Part shown: one piece after another, positions 46,330 through 55,634 of the stretch
How the letters are laid out: each line of letters opens with the position of its first letter
Numbering within the stretch: position 1 is the first letter of the stretch
Notes under the pieces: generated by a model
Told to the model about the DNA's origin: nothing
The model's input: the letters and a program-made list of their open reading frames with translations, nothing else
Database searches by the model: none
Source of the DNA: Bradyrhizobium erythrophlei
GTDB lineage: Bacteria; Pseudomonadota; Alphaproteobacteria; Rhizobiales; Xanthobacteraceae
NCBI GenBank assembly: GCA_900129675.1
Contig: FSRD01000001.1
Coordinates: forward strand, 8,049,501-8,113,500
Length of the DNA: 64,000 nt
Direction of reading: 5' to 3'
Translations under genes and position numbers: made by a program

Positions 46330-46795
46330 CTTCTCCACCAAAGGAGCGATATGCCGCGTCCAACGATAACATCATCAAGCTGATTCAGCCAGCAAACGTC
46401 GACGATCACTACAATTTCTGGCGGCCCATCACCGCGATTCGAAACGGTGACATACGGCAACGGTGCGACCAACGTGATGCCTCTTGGGTGCCATCCATTG
46501 ATCCCCAATGCACCCCGAGTACCCGTGCGCGCACTGCATTACTGCTGCGACGGTCGGCGCCATCCTTCAGGCGGAGATCGGCACGGGGCCTATGCCAAAG
46601 TTGAGCACCACCAGCGGCACGGCGCCAGGCAAGGTTCGCAGTTGGACGCAGATCGGAGATTTTGTGCAGGAGGTGGCGAACGCGCGCATTTGCGACGGCG
46701 TGCATTATCGCAACTCAACGGAGGTCGGCATAACCATGGGACAGCAGATTGGCGAACTGGCAGCGGCGAAGTACCTTCGGCCGAATACGCTGTAA
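46330..46795 (+). pseudogene. vanadium haloperoxidase (PAP2-type) remnant
   Basis: Two frames are needed: VDDHYNFWRPITAIRNGDI followed by DASWVPSIDP, then MHPEYPCAHCITAATVGAIL, WTQIGDFVQEVANARICDGV and HYRNSTEVGITMGQQIGELA with AAKYLRPNTL. This is the C-terminal half of vanadium-dependent haloperoxidases: the RP of FWRPITAIR, the segment normally holding S-G-H (here PCAH) and the R-x-x-x-G-x-H-like NARICDGVHYR. The N-terminal half is missing and a shift lies near 46505. Not functional. Confidence 0.7.
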
Positions 46796-47039
46796 CGCGA
46801 AATCGCAGGCCGTCGCACCCCCTGCGGGTCACCATGCATGGCAGGCTCCCGTATGATAGCGCCCACGGCTTCGAACAGGCGCTCAAAACTGCAAGATCGC
46901 TCAGTTTGTCGGCGCCTGAATCGACATCGCTTTCTTCGACAGGGTTATTGAATAGCGAATGGCGCGCCCAACCGGGAAACAAACGGACCGCGGAAAACGA
47001 TCAACCTCTGGAAATGCCCGCAGCGCTGCCATTGCTGCG

Positions 47040-47122
47040 GTCCATGAGTCCGTTCACGGCACTTTTCGGACGTTGGGCCATGTCCGAGCTGAGTCCGTTA
47101 AGCGTCCAAAAGCGGACGTCGA
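47040..47122. repeat. dispersed repeat, divergent copy
   Basis: GGGCCATGTCCGAGCTGAGT, CCGTTAAGCGTCCAAAAGCG and GGACGTC blocks resemble the repeat family, although less closely. It ends at the 3' end of the XRE gene. Confidence 0.4.
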
Positions 47123-47374
47123 CTAGTCCTTACCCACCGTCCTGGAACGCGACAATTTCCGAACTTGTGGCGGAGCTATCAACTCACAGGGGCTGACGCG
47201 CAAAGCCTGAGCAAGTTGGCCTAATACGGTGACGCTGGCTGAAACCGCACCTCGTTCGATTGAACCCAGATAGCGTGAACTCAACCCCGCCCGATCGGCC
47301 AGCTCTTCTTGCGTCATTTCTTTGGCATGGCGTTCTCGACGCAAATTTGTCGCCATAGCCTCTTTTAGGTCCAT
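47123..47374 (-). CDS. XRE-family HTH regulator
   Basis: 83 residues from MDLKEAM (frame open to 47389). The Cro/C1 domain is complete: NLRRERHAKEMTQEELADRA, GLSSRYLGSIERGAVSASVT and VLGQLAQALRVSPCELI. A short basic tail follows. It is divergent from the plus-strand zinc-ribbon gene at 47555, and a palindrome-like AGGAACGATC...GATCGTTCCT lies upstream near 47410-47425, a candidate operator for it. Confidence 0.85.
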   Translation of the reverse strand: MDLKEAMATNLRRERHAKEMTQEELADRAGLSSRYLGSIERGAVSASVTVLGQLAQALRVSPCELIAPPQVRKLSRSRTVGKD

Positions 47375-47394
47375 GGCGGAAAGGCACAACGGCA

Positions 47395-47430
47395 GGAACG
47401 ATCTTTCTAGGAACGATCGTTCCTATTCGT
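47395..47430. promoter_or_regulatory. palindrome upstream of the XRE gene
   Basis: AGGAACGATC and TTTCTAGGAACGATCGTTCC: the unit GGAACGATC occurs twice, and the second forms the inverted repeat GGAACGATCGTTCC. Lying 35 bp upstream of the XRE start, it is a good candidate autoregulatory operator. Confidence 0.5.
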
Positions 47431-47554
47431 CTTGCACTTACCGAAATTCGTCTGATAGCTTAGTCCAGCGCCTGCCTCGAGAATTTGCTGCACCGTTTTC
47501 GGCTCGAAGTGGTCGCTCTCGACATGCCCAGCAAAGCCGCGATGGAGTAGGATT

Positions 47555-48175
47555 TTGGCTATTCAGTCATGCCCCGGTTGCAGCCAACAATTGCGTTTTC
47601 CGGGCAGCAAGCAGGGGACAGTCACTTGCCCACACTGTGGCTACGAATGGTTTCATCCTAAAACTATCGGACAAACCAAGACGAGGCCGACGAGCGGTTA
47701 CATCAAATGGTTCGCGAGTTGTGGCGCCATCACCTTTGCTCTAATTTATTACGTGTACGATGCGAGGCAATCCACGCTTGCTTTGCAGGCAAAGCGGGAT
47801 CTCGACAAGGCCGTGAATGTTTTGCCTCTAGGCACGCAGGAAGCTTGGATTGGATACGTTGACCGTAGAGTAGCAGCGGCTATTCAATCGAAGGCCGGGG
47901 CGCTTTTAGTAACGGACTTGTCCGATGAGCCGAAGTATCTCTCCCGAAATACCCCATATCAAGTGAGCTGCAGCCCCATCATGGGAGGCTCGATAGAGTT
48001 CGGTTACGGAAAAAACTCGACCACGGTACCAATCTATGGAGTGCTGTTAGATCACAGCAAAGTTGAAAAGGCTCCCCTCCTTGGCGTTGCCGAATCAAGC
48101 ATAGCCGCTGCCAACCTAACGAAGGCGCTGTGCGAACGTATTACGGTTTCATTGACCCGATTACTTCTGCCGTAG
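47555..48175 (+). CDS. zinc-ribbon, membrane-anchored hypothetical
   Basis: 206 residues with a TTG start (no ATG fits). A zinc ribbon (CPGC near residue 6, CPHCG near residue 25) precedes one membrane helix (FASCGAITFALIYYVYD) and a soluble domain with two further Cys (YQVSCSPIMGGSIEFGYGKN, AANLTKALCERITVSL). The arrangement parallels the gene at 14904. The zinc part should face the cytosol and the rest the periplasm. Function unknown. Confidence 0.6.
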   Translation: MAIQSCPGCSQQLRFPGSKQGTVTCPHCGYEWFHPKTIGQTKTRPTSGYIKWFASCGAITFALIYYVYDARQSTLALQAKRDLDKAVNVLPLGTQEAWIGYVDRRVAAAIQSKAGALLVTDLSDEPKYLSRNTPYQVSCSPIMGGSIEFGYGKNSTTVPIYGVLLDHSKVEKAPLLGVAESSIAAANLTKALCERITVSLTRLLLP

Positions 48176-48210
48176 CTCATTGGCCGATTTCGCGACACCC
48201 CGGTGCCTAA

Positions 48211-48528
48211 ATGCAAACGAAATCCCTACCGTCTACTCTGTGGATTATCCCGGCAATCCTATTGGTAATCGCTGTTTGGCGGTTACCGTATGGTTATTAT
48301 ACTTTTGTCCGTATCGTCGTATGCGGTTCCGCTGCCTTCATTGCGCTTGTCTCTTTTAAGGAGCATGCACCGACGTATGTTTGGCCTACGTTGCTCCTTG
48401 CCATTGCTACTTTGTTCAATCCGCTCATTCCTATTTTCCTAGACCGAACGACCTGGTTTTATCTCGACCTTTCGGCCGCGACCGCTTTCCTAGTCCACTT
48501 GTTCATAGTCCGTCAGCAATCGACGTAG
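48211..48528 (+). CDS. small four-helix membrane protein
   Basis: 105 residues with four hydrophobic helices: TLWIIPAILLVIAVWRLPYG, FVRIVVCGSAAFIALVSF, YVWPTLLLAIATLFNPLIPI and YLDLSAATAFLVHLFIV. The layout fits the short inner-membrane DUF6804 type. It lies 35 bp after the preceding gene. No polar residues hint at transport. Function unknown. Confidence 0.65.
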   Translation: MQTKSLPSTLWIIPAILLVIAVWRLPYGYYTFVRIVVCGSAAFIALVSFKEHAPTYVWPTLLLAIATLFNPLIPIFLDRTTWFYLDLSAATAFLVHLFIVRQQST

Positions 48529-48543
48529 ATTGCGGAGCGCCTT

Positions 48544-48744
48544 ATGCGATTTGCAGCTGAGCCCCCTCGCTGTAGCGAAATACGCGCGAAAAAACGCGGT
48601 AAAGCCGACGGGTTTGACCGCACCTTGCTTACACCCGACTGGACAATCATCGAGACCCAACTGTTAAGGCTTGCGCCGCCCACAGATGACTCTTCGCTCG
48701 AAAACATCATCAATGCTTGCGAAGAAGGCACCTATGCCGACTAG
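48544..48744 (+). CDS. hypothetical protein, 66 residues
   Basis: MRFAAEPPRCSEIRAKKRGK, then ADGFDRTLLTPDWTIIETQL and SLENIINACEEGTYAD. It is helical and charged. Its end overlaps the start of the next gene by about ten bases, suggesting coupling. Unknown family. Confidence 0.45.
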   Translation: MRFAAEPPRCSEIRAKKRGKADGFDRTLLTPDWTIIETQLLRLAPPTDDSSLENIINACEEGTYAD

Positions 48745-49276
48745 AGCTCGTGAAACGTTTCTTTCTGAATACTACGTTTTGCTCTGCGCGCGCAGATATG
48801 CCGAGATGGTTGGGAAGCTCATGATCGCCGCGACGGACGATGATAGACGGCGTGTGAAAATGAACCTCTCTTATATTTTGGGATCTGGTTTGATCGAATA
48901 CGAGTGGGAGTACAAGCGAAGAGTTCGCCCGTATCCTGACGACTTCCGTAAGGCGCTTATCGAAAAAGACGGATCAATCATTTCGCGCCCTATTAGCCGA
49001 GATGAAGCCGAAATCTTGAGATACTCCAACGCGATCCCTACGTTTTCCTCCATCGACAAATTGTCGGCCCTTGAGATGCAGGGCTTGGCCGACATGTACG
49101 AGGGTTGGGCGCAAAGCGACCGCACAGACTGTGTAAATGTGGCGAGACTTCATGGGTGGTCAGATGGCCTTCGAATTTTGGTCGAAGTTGTCGGAATCGA
49201 TTACGTCCCTCCAGAGCCACCACCCGGTGCCCAGGTTTCCCTTATGAAATTCTTGGCTGTCAAAATGCGCGAATGA
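48734..49276 (+). CDS. hypothetical protein
   Basis: 180 residues from MPTRARE. It is mainly helical: ETFLSEYYVLLCARRYAEMV, YILGSGLIEYEWEYKRRVRP, PISRDEAEILRYSNAIPTFS and ALEMQGLADMYEGWAQSDRT. It ends with a proline stretch (VPPEPPPG) and a short basic tail. It has no membrane segment. It overlaps the preceding gene. The composition is more A/T-rich than average. Function unknown. Confidence 0.55.
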   Translation: MPTRARETFLSEYYVLLCARRYAEMVGKLMIAATDDDRRRVKMNLSYILGSGLIEYEWEYKRRVRPYPDDFRKALIEKDGSIISRPISRDEAEILRYSNAIPTFSSIDKLSALEMQGLADMYEGWAQSDRTDCVNVARLHGWSDGLRILVEVVGIDYVPPEPPPGAQVSLMKFLAVKMRE

Positions 49277-49519
49277 GACGCGCACATCATTGGCGTAAAT
49301 TTGCAGCGCGAGAATTTCAATTCGACGATGACCCGGATTGCTGCCAAGATGGCTCGATTGAAGCCACGACCACCGCCATGGCGCGTGGTAGGGAGCGTTC
49401 GGTGACAACCAGGCTGTCCGGCCCGACACAAAGATTTCCAGATGCAGTACTGCGTCGTTCGGGACGTCACGAGGCGCTGCACCGGTCACTGATATGACCG
49501 TAGAGACGGACCGTATCGA
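49277..49519. other. spacer, no gene seen
   Basis: No protein-like frame or repeat is recognised. Confidence 0.4.
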
Positions 49520-50062
49520 TTACTGGCGCCTGGCCCCGATAGCTGCGAGTACCCCGATATAACAGTTGTCCCAACCGCCACCGAACGGGCAGAAGGCCGC
49601 CAGTTCGTCATCACTAAGCCGTTCTCGACAAAGGTTCCGTACCGCCATGCCGCCGGTAAAATGGAAGAAAGTAAAGTGAGAACTGATAGAAATTCCGCTG
49701 GCGTGCAAGTCGTGCAACTTCGTTAGCAGGTCGGCTGGCAAATGAGCTAACACATGCTCTTCAACGTCCTTGCGGGTCGCCTCCGGGACTTCCGTCCAAA
49801 GCTTTCTTGACAATGAGTCGGGATCGAACGGTCCTTCGAGATCTGGCTGTTGCGTGCGAATTCCGGTTTCGAACCAAAATAGGGAGTCCCTCAGGGGCGC
49901 GCAACCTGAGGGTCGACCGTCCGAGTTTTTGGGGGATTGCGTCGGATCATATAGCAAGCCCAAATTCGTCTGTAAGGCGCGCGGCAAACGTGGTGCCGAT
50001 ATTAGGCCGCTATCCCCGCTGCACGACCTCGCCCAAGCGATGGCGCATGTGCACGTGTGCAC
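49520..50062 (-). CDS. hypothetical protein, start uncertain
   Basis: The last 100 residues of this 180-residue frame are protein-like: LWTEVPEATRKDVEEHVLAH, LPADLLTKLHDLHASGISIS, FTFFHFTGGMAVRNLCRERL and AAFCPFGGGWDNCYIGVLAA. The first 70 are less so, and the true start may lie at an inner codon. No family recognised. A GC-rich hairpin lies just upstream at 50109. Confidence 0.45.
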   Translation of the reverse strand: MHTCTCAIAWARSCSGDSGLISAPRLPRALQTNLGLLYDPTQSPKNSDGRPSGCAPLRDSLFWFETGIRTQQPDLEGPFDPDSLSRKLWTEVPEATRKDVEEHVLAHLPADLLTKLHDLHASGISISSHFTFFHFTGGMAVRNLCRERLSDDELAAFCPFGGGWDNCYIGVLAAIGARRQ

Positions 50063-50108
50063 GGACAGGAAATCGAAGAACTGGACGCGCCACCGCTCGA
50101 TTCATAAG

Positions 50109-50131
50109 GCCCGCCGGCACGACCGGCGGGC
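50109..50131. terminator. strong GC hairpin
   Basis: GCCCGCCGG and CCGGCGGGC form a perfect 9-bp stem around CACGA. No long T-tract follows on either strand, so its role as a terminator is uncertain. Confidence 0.4.
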
Positions 50132-50394
50132 TTCCCGTGCAACTGTTATGGCATCTCGAAGGCATACCGATTCACCTTGCCGCTGGCGCCAAATCGCGCA
50201 ATGGCCCGCGCGGTGTCGGAGCCTTGGTGTTCCTCAAACGACGGGAGTGGTCCCGCGATGGATGGCTTGGCGGAGATCGCCTTCCCCTCACCGCGTTGAT
50301 TGCATTACGTTTTGCGATCGGGGGTTGAAAAGCTACGGTCGAAATCCACGGTCCCGCACCAACTGACTGCTCGCCAATGGTCGGTCGGTCGTAT
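50132..50394. other. no gene seen
   Basis: Long frames here are composition artefacts without family resemblance. Confidence 0.35.
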
Positions 50395-50505
50395 GGCGAT
50401 GTCCAGGATGGGTCAAACGCTTCATTTTGACCGTGCGCCTGTCACTTCCGGTTCTCCCCTACAAGCGGACGTTTTCAGCGTCCGTCGGCATGTCTCAAAC
50501 GTGCC
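50395..50505 (+). repeat. dispersed repeat copy
   Basis: GGCGATGTCCAGGATGGGTC, GTCACTTCCGGTTCTCCCCT and ACAAGCGGACGTTTTCAGCG: the block order of the family is kept with changes. It ends 80 bp from the 3' end of the first sulfatase gene. Confidence 0.6.
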
Positions 50506-50583
50506 AATACCGGAAGCGGGAAGCCGTCCCTCGATGGCCAGCCGAGGGCTGTGCGGCCCTCGGCTCGTGCGCGACCATGCCGG

Positions 50584-53106
50584 TTACTTCGCGTCCTGCG
50601 CGGCGCGATACGCATCGGCCAGCTTCTTCTCGTCCACCGCCGTCAGCTTCGGTGGCTCTACAGAGATCGTCAGCTTGTTGATCTTGCCTGTGAACGTGAA
50701 CGGGACTTGATAATCGCGATCATCCACCGGCGTACCGGTTTTCGAGCCTACGTCGAAGGTTTCGTCGACTGGCAGAATCAGCGGCACCGTGCGCTCCATT
50801 TTCTGCGTCGCAACGGCCTTGCCATCCACAGTCAAAGTGCCGGTGCCGCCACGGCCGATGCCGCTCATGTTGTTGAAGGCAAGCGTAGCGAAGCCGAGAC
50901 CGTCGTACTTGAAGTCGAACGTGATGGTATGCTTGCCGGGCGAAAGCGCTTGCTGGCCTTCCCAGCGGACGCGGCCGAGACCGAGCAGGTTCCAAGTGAG
51001 AACGGGCTTGCCCTTCAGAAGGTACATCCCATAGCCGCCGAACCGACCGCCTTGAGTGACGATCGACCCGTCGCCGCCTCCTTGCGGCACCTCAACCTCC
51101 GCAGTGATGGTGTAGGACGTATTGAGGAGCGACGGTGCCACGCTGTCGGGCAGGCCGGTTATCGGCGTCGAGTAGTTAAACACCTTCCGTCCCGCTGTTA
51201 CCGAGGGACGCGCCGAGGCCAGGCGCGTCGCCGCCGAAGCATCGAGCGGCAGCACCTGATACTTGGCGAACTCGCCGAACATCAGGTCCCTCATCTCCTG
51301 CACTTTGCGCGGATTGGCGGCCGCGACATCGGTGGTCTGCGACCAGTCCTTGCTCACATCATACAGCTCGAACTTGAAGGCGCTGGCGGGGTCCTCGACC
51401 GCCTTGCCGGCCAGATCCCAAGGCGTCCGGATCGGAACCGCGCTCAGCATCCAGCCGTCGTTGTACAGACCCTGCACGCCCATCATCTCGAAGTACTGCG
51501 TGCGATGCCGCGTCGGAGCATCCGCGTTCGCCCTGTCGAAGGTGTAGGCAAGACTGACGCCCTCGATCGGCTTTTGCGCGATGCCATCGACCATGACCGG
51601 TGCGGGAATGCCCGTAGCCTCCAGGATCGTCGGCACCACGTCGATCACATGGTGGAACTGCCAGCGAATGCCGCCCTTGTCGGTGATACGCGCCGGCCAG
51701 GAGATCGCCATACCGTTGCGCGTGCCGCCAAAGAATGATGGAATCTGCTTCGTCCACTTGAATGGCGTGTCGAGCGCCCAGGCCCACGGAACCGCGTAGT
51801 GCGGGTACGTTTCGTTGCTCCCCCAGGCGTCGTAGAACTTCAGATTTTCGGCGACCGACGGATTGATGCCGTTAAACGGTACGAGTTCGGCGAACGTGCC
51901 GTTCACCGTTCCTTCCGCGCTCGCACCATTGTCGCCGCTGATGAAGATGATGAGCGTGTTGTCGAGCTTGCCCATATCCTGTACCGCCTGGACGACGCGG
52001 CCGATCTCGTGGTCGGTGTACATGAGATACGCGGCGTAAACATCGGCCTGGCGGATGAACAGCTTCTTCTCGTCGGCTGACAGCGTGTCCCAATTCTTCA
52101 GCAGATCATCAGGCCAGGCCGTCAACTTGGCGTCCTGCGGAATCACGCCGAGTTTCTTCTGGTTAGCGACAATCTGCTCGCGCAGAGCGTTCCAGCCCTT
52201 GTCGAACAGGTGGAGATCGGTGGCCTTCTGGATCCATTCCGGTGTCGGATGATGCGGCGCATGCGTGCCGCCCGGAACGTAGTACAGGAGGAACGGCATC
52301 GACGGATCGATGGAGTTCAATCTGTTCACCCAGTCGATGGCCTCATCGGCCATGGCGGTGATCAGGTTCCACTCCGGACGTCCTGTAAACGGCGCAATCA
52401 GCGTCGTGTTGCGGAACAGCATCGGCGTCCATTGGCTGCTGTCCCCCCCCATGAAACCGTAGAAGTATTCGAATCCCATTCCGGTCGGCCATTGGTCGAA
52501 CGGGCCGGCTTGGCTGGTCTGGTAGGTCGGCGTGTTGTGATCCTTTCCGAACCACGAGGTGCGGTAACCGTTCTCCAGCAAAATCCGGCCGATCGTGGCG
52601 GTGTCCTTCGGAAGGACGCTGTTGTAGCCGGGGAATCCGGTGGCCTGCTCCGAGATCACGCCAAAGCCTTCCGAGTGGTGGTTGCGGCCGGTGATGAGGG
52701 CGGCGCGCGTCGGCGAGCACAGCGACGTGGTGTGGAAATTCGTGTAGCGCAGCCCGTTTGCCGCGACCCGATCCAAAGTCGGCGTTGGGATGACCCCGCC
52801 GAAGGTTGAGGGGGCGCTGAAACCGACGTCGTCGGTCATGATCAAGAGGATGTTCGGCGCGCCCTTCGGCGGCACCACGCGCGCCGGCCAGGCCGGCTTC
52901 GACTGGAGGGCGTTCAGGTTGATCTCGCCCTGGAACGGCGGAGGCGGCGGCGGCAGATAGCGGCCATCGATCGTGGTGGTGGCTGCGGGCGAGCCGGGCG
53001 CACCGGTTGTCTGCTGCTGGGCGAAGGCCGCCGGAGCCGTCGAGGTCAACAACGCGGCCACCAACATCGCGACTGTGCCGATCTGAAAGCTTGGATTGGT
53101 CTTCAT
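50584..53106 (-). CDS. exported arylsulfatase, large type
   Basis: 840 residues from the ATG at 53106 (GGGAG upstream). A signal peptide (TVAMLVAALLTSTAPAAFAQ) and a proline-rich stretch precede the sulfatase domain: NILLIMTDDVGFSAPSTFGG holds the first metal ligands, SLCSPTRAALITGR the Cys130 that would become formylglycine (C-S-P-T-R), and FGKDHNTP and FISGDNGASAEG further active-site residues. After about residue 560 a C-terminal beta-sandwich extension follows (YTITAEVEVPQGGGDGSIVT, LSPGKHTITFDFKYDGLGFA). This fits the large periplasmic sulfatases acting on aryl or choline-type sulfate esters. It stands alone. Confidence 0.9.
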   Translation of the reverse strand: MKTNPSFQIGTVAMLVAALLTSTAPAAFAQQQTTGAPGSPAATTTIDGRYLPPPPPPFQGEINLNALQSKPAWPARVVPPKGAPNILLIMTDDVGFSAPSTFGGVIPTPTLDRVAANGLRYTNFHTTSLCSPTRAALITGRNHHSEGFGVISEQATGFPGYNSVLPKDTATIGRILLENGYRTSWFGKDHNTPTYQTSQAGPFDQWPTGMGFEYFYGFMGGDSSQWTPMLFRNTTLIAPFTGRPEWNLITAMADEAIDWVNRLNSIDPSMPFLLYYVPGGTHAPHHPTPEWIQKATDLHLFDKGWNALREQIVANQKKLGVIPQDAKLTAWPDDLLKNWDTLSADEKKLFIRQADVYAAYLMYTDHEIGRVVQAVQDMGKLDNTLIIFISGDNGASAEGTVNGTFAELVPFNGINPSVAENLKFYDAWGSNETYPHYAVPWAWALDTPFKWTKQIPSFFGGTRNGMAISWPARITDKGGIRWQFHHVIDVVPTILEATGIPAPVMVDGIAQKPIEGVSLAYTFDRANADAPTRHRTQYFEMMGVQGLYNDGWMLSAVPIRTPWDLAGKAVEDPASAFKFELYDVSKDWSQTTDVAAANPRKVQEMRDLMFGEFAKYQVLPLDASAATRLASARPSVTAGRKVFNYSTPITGLPDSVAPSLLNTSYTITAEVEVPQGGGDGSIVTQGGRFGGYGMYLLKGKPVLTWNLLGLGRVRWEGQQALSPGKHTITFDFKYDGLGFATLAFNNMSGIGRGGTGTLTVDGKAVATQKMERTVPLILPVDETFDVGSKTGTPVDDRDYQVPFTFTGKINKLTISVEPPKLTAVDEKKLADAYRAAQDAK

Positions 53107-53498
53107 GCTCTGGACTCCCACTGCCGTTAGTCAGTTATCGCCAACGATGCGGCCACCAACGAGCTGCCGCTCAATAGTAGATCACGGCGTTTCATTCCGG
53201 CGCTGGTCGGCTCGTCGCTGGTCGAGAGTTCTTCGGAATCTTATCGTTGTTCATGACGTGTTCCTCCCCTTCTGACGCTGAGACACAGATGGGCGGAACG
53301 GAACAGCTCTGGGTTGATTTAGATCAATACATGTCCGCCCGTCGCAACCAACCGACTTTTGCAACAAATATCTGCCAATACCGGAAGTTTGCGGCATAAT
53401 CTTCCGAAGCTAGGTACGTTTCCCTACTTCGTAAGATTGAGTTTCCCGACCATCCGAACGAGATCGGCTAAAGCTGCGCCGAAAAATAGGGCTTCGCA
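53107..53498. other. upstream region of sulfatase 1
   Basis: It contains the promoter side of the sulfatase gene. No further gene is seen, and A/T content rises. Confidence 0.4.
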
Positions 53499-53582
53499 TC
53501 ATAGTTCCTTGGCGCGGAGCAATCGCGCATGCCCCTTGAGCACACCGGGGTCATCGTCGACAAGGTACACTGTAAATTTCAT
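53499..53582 (-). pseudogene. FixJ-type response regulator N-terminal stub
   Basis: 27 residues: MKFTVYLVDDDPGVLKGHAR then LLRAKEL and a stop. The double/triple Asp and the P-x-V-L pattern are those of the receiver domain start in FixJ-like regulators. The phosphorylation site and output domain are absent. Confidence 0.6.
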
Positions 53583-53662
53583 CGTCACGCAACATCCAGT
53601 CGCATGCGTTTGAATTGGTAATCTGCAATTTGCGCCGCCCTCTTCGTTAGCCAGAGTAAGCC

Positions 53663-54121
53663 TTAGTCCCCATGCGTGCATGTTCGCGGAGTGCCTGACG
53701 CAGCGTTGCCGAGGGGCTTTCCCCCGAACATTTTTCGATACTCAACCGAAAAACGCCCGAGTTCACGAAAGCCAAGACGGGTAGCGATTTTGGTGACGGT
53801 CACGGACCGACTACGGGCCGACATTAGTGCTCGCCGTGCTCGGGATAGCTTCAACATCCGCAGGTATTGATGCGGCGGCATACCGTGGACCATTTGATAA
53901 GCCTTTCGCAGGTATCGTTCGCTCACGCCCAGCGTTCCGCACAGCTTTGCAATGCTGAGCGGGGTTTGAAGGTCGGCCAAGACCGTCCTCTCGGCCTGCT
54001 TGATCAATTGACGCCAAGTCCTATGTGCGGGGCGGATTAAAGATCGAGTGTGTTTGCGACCGGACATTTGCGCCAGACAGGTTGCGAGCACGATCATTGG
54101 CCAAGGCAACTCTATTCGCAC
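53663..54121 (-). CDS. AraC-family regulator, C-terminal domain only
   Basis: 152 residues. The AraC DNA-binding domain with two HTHs is present from about residue 50: PLSIAKLCGTLGVSERYLRK, MPPHQYLRMLKLSRARRALM and VTVTKIATRLGFRELGRFSV followed by EYRKMFGGKP. Before it there are only 45 basic residues, not a sensor domain; relatives with this HTH are usually 280-340 residues. It may be a truncated gene. It lies 560 bp upstream of the first sulfatase and could once have regulated it. Confidence 0.65.
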   Translation of the reverse strand: MRIELPWPMIVLATCLAQMSGRKHTRSLIRPAHRTWRQLIKQAERTVLADLQTPLSIAKLCGTLGVSERYLRKAYQMVHGMPPHQYLRMLKLSRARRALMSARSRSVTVTKIATRLGFRELGRFSVEYRKMFGGKPLGNAASGTPRTCTHGD

Positions 54122-54194
54122 TGGCGTTGGGACGACAGTGCTTTTGGAGCCACCGCGCCTCCCGGCTGGACGTAATGGTGCGCAATGCCGCCAC

Positions 54195-54305
54195 GTCGGC
54201 TAAGGGTCAAAAGCTGAAAAGCTCAATGTGAGCATATGTTTTCCGCTCTGCCCCAATAACGGACATAGAGCGACCACGGCGGCATGTCCGATTTGTGCCA
54301 TTAAC
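54195..54305 (+). repeat. dispersed repeat, CATATGTTTTCCGC subtype
   Basis: It carries GGGTCAAAAGCTGAAAAGCT then CAATGTGAGCATATGTTTTC, CGCTCTGCCCCAATAACGGA and CATAGAGCGACCACGGCGGC. The second half is almost identical to the copies at 2396 and 62428. It directly precedes the stop of the ABC substrate-binding gene. Confidence 0.8.
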
Positions 54306-54319
54306 GGAAGTTGCCAACC

Positions 54320-55319
54320 TTATTCGATCACGTCGTCCGCGAGCCCTGGCGCTGCCGGCGGCACTTCGATGCCGAGCACATTTGCGGTCTTGAGATTAAT
54401 GACCAGTTCGAACTTTGTCGGTTGCTGGACCGGCAAATCTCCCGGCACCGCTCCCTTTAGAATCTCATTTACGTAACCGGAGAATCTCATTTACGTAACC
54501 GGCGGCACGCCGCGAGGTGTCGGTGATGCTGGCACCATAAGTGAAGAGCCCGCCGGCGTCAGTAAATTCTCGAAGGCTTGAAACAACCGGGACCCTTGAC
54601 CGCATGGCGGCATTGACGATCCGAACACGTTGGCTAGTGAATAGTTGGTCGTCGGATACAATAATAGCTTCAGAGCCGCCTCGAGCTGCAGTCTCTATCA
54701 CCTCGTCGATTTTATCTGATTGTTGCGCAAGGCCCGACCTAACCTCGATACCCAGCGCCTGTGCATCGGATTCGATCGCCACGAATTGAAGTTCGAGGCT
54801 CTTGTTGGCCGGGTTCCGGAGGAAAGTCAGAGAGTGCAGCCGCGGCAACATTTGCTTCAAGAGTTGCAGGCGCTTTCCTGTGCTCTCCGGCACCAGACTA
54901 AAACCCGTAACATTCCCTCCGGGGCGAGCCAGGTTGGAGACCACTCCTGCCCCCACAGGATCGCCAATCGACGCCATAACGATGGGAACCGCGCGCGTTT
55001 GGGCAAGGACAGCCTGCACCGGCTCGGTCCCCCAAGTCACGATGACGTCCGGCTTTTCGGCGAGAACGGCGGAGATGATCTCCACGAGATGCTCCCGGCG
55101 TCCGTCGGCCGAATGCATTTCAAACGCTAGGTTCTCGCCCACGACCAAGCCATTCTGCTTGAAGCCTAAGCGCAGCGCTTCGATAAGAAGCTGTCTTGTC
55201 GACAGAGGGGGCAGCATCAAGCCGCATACGAGGGGCATTGACGCGCGATCCTTTGCGCGCGCCAGGAGCGGCAAGATCACCGCACCACCGAGAACGGCCA
55301 TTAGGTCGCGCCGTCGCAT
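54320..55319 (-). pseudogene. ABC substrate-binding protein, broken by a tandem duplication
   Basis: It has a twin-arginine-like leader (MRRRDLMAVLGGAVILPLLA). The mature part resembles the TrpX/YtrG-like binding proteins (COG2984 type): LSTRQLLIEALRLGFKQNGL, VSNLARPGGNVTGFSLVPES and GGSEAIIVSDDQLFTSQRVR. After GYVNEI the frame is destroyed by a 22-bp duplication; the original end (ILKGAVPGDLPVQQPTKFEL, VINLKTANVLGIEVPP and ADDVIE) follows one frame over to 54320. Without it the last 45 residues, which close the second lobe, are lost. No permease or ATPase gene is adjacent. Confidence 0.75.
54459..54502. repeat. 22-bp perfect tandem duplication
   Basis: AGAATCTCATTTACGTAACC followed by GG occurs twice in a row. 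22 is not a multiple of three, which shifts the reading frame of the substrate-binding gene. Confidence 0.95.
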
Positions 55320-55634
55320 GTACCACCCGCCGACAGAGCATCCTACGTTTGCGCTAGGATAGCAGCCCTTGGCCCTTCCGCGAAGGACAAGTGAGCTGCT
55401 GCCGGTTTGATGGACACCAGGGTTTAGGTGTTTCTGGCGGGTATCTTAAACGTGTACAGTGCTGCTTCACTACCCCTACGTGCTCTTCGGATCGTTTAGT
55501 TCAGAGGGTGTTCCGCGCGCGAAACGCATCAGCGGCTCTAAGAATTTTCGTTCGTCACCCCAAAAATACTTTTGCAACTATTTCTGCCAGAAGCGGACCT
55601 TCGATGACTCATAGCCCGCTTGGTGCGCTGCAGA

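Noticed and set aside
52210..52809. Plus-strand frames over the first sulfatase
   Set aside because: Shadows of the 840-residue minus-strand sulfatase.
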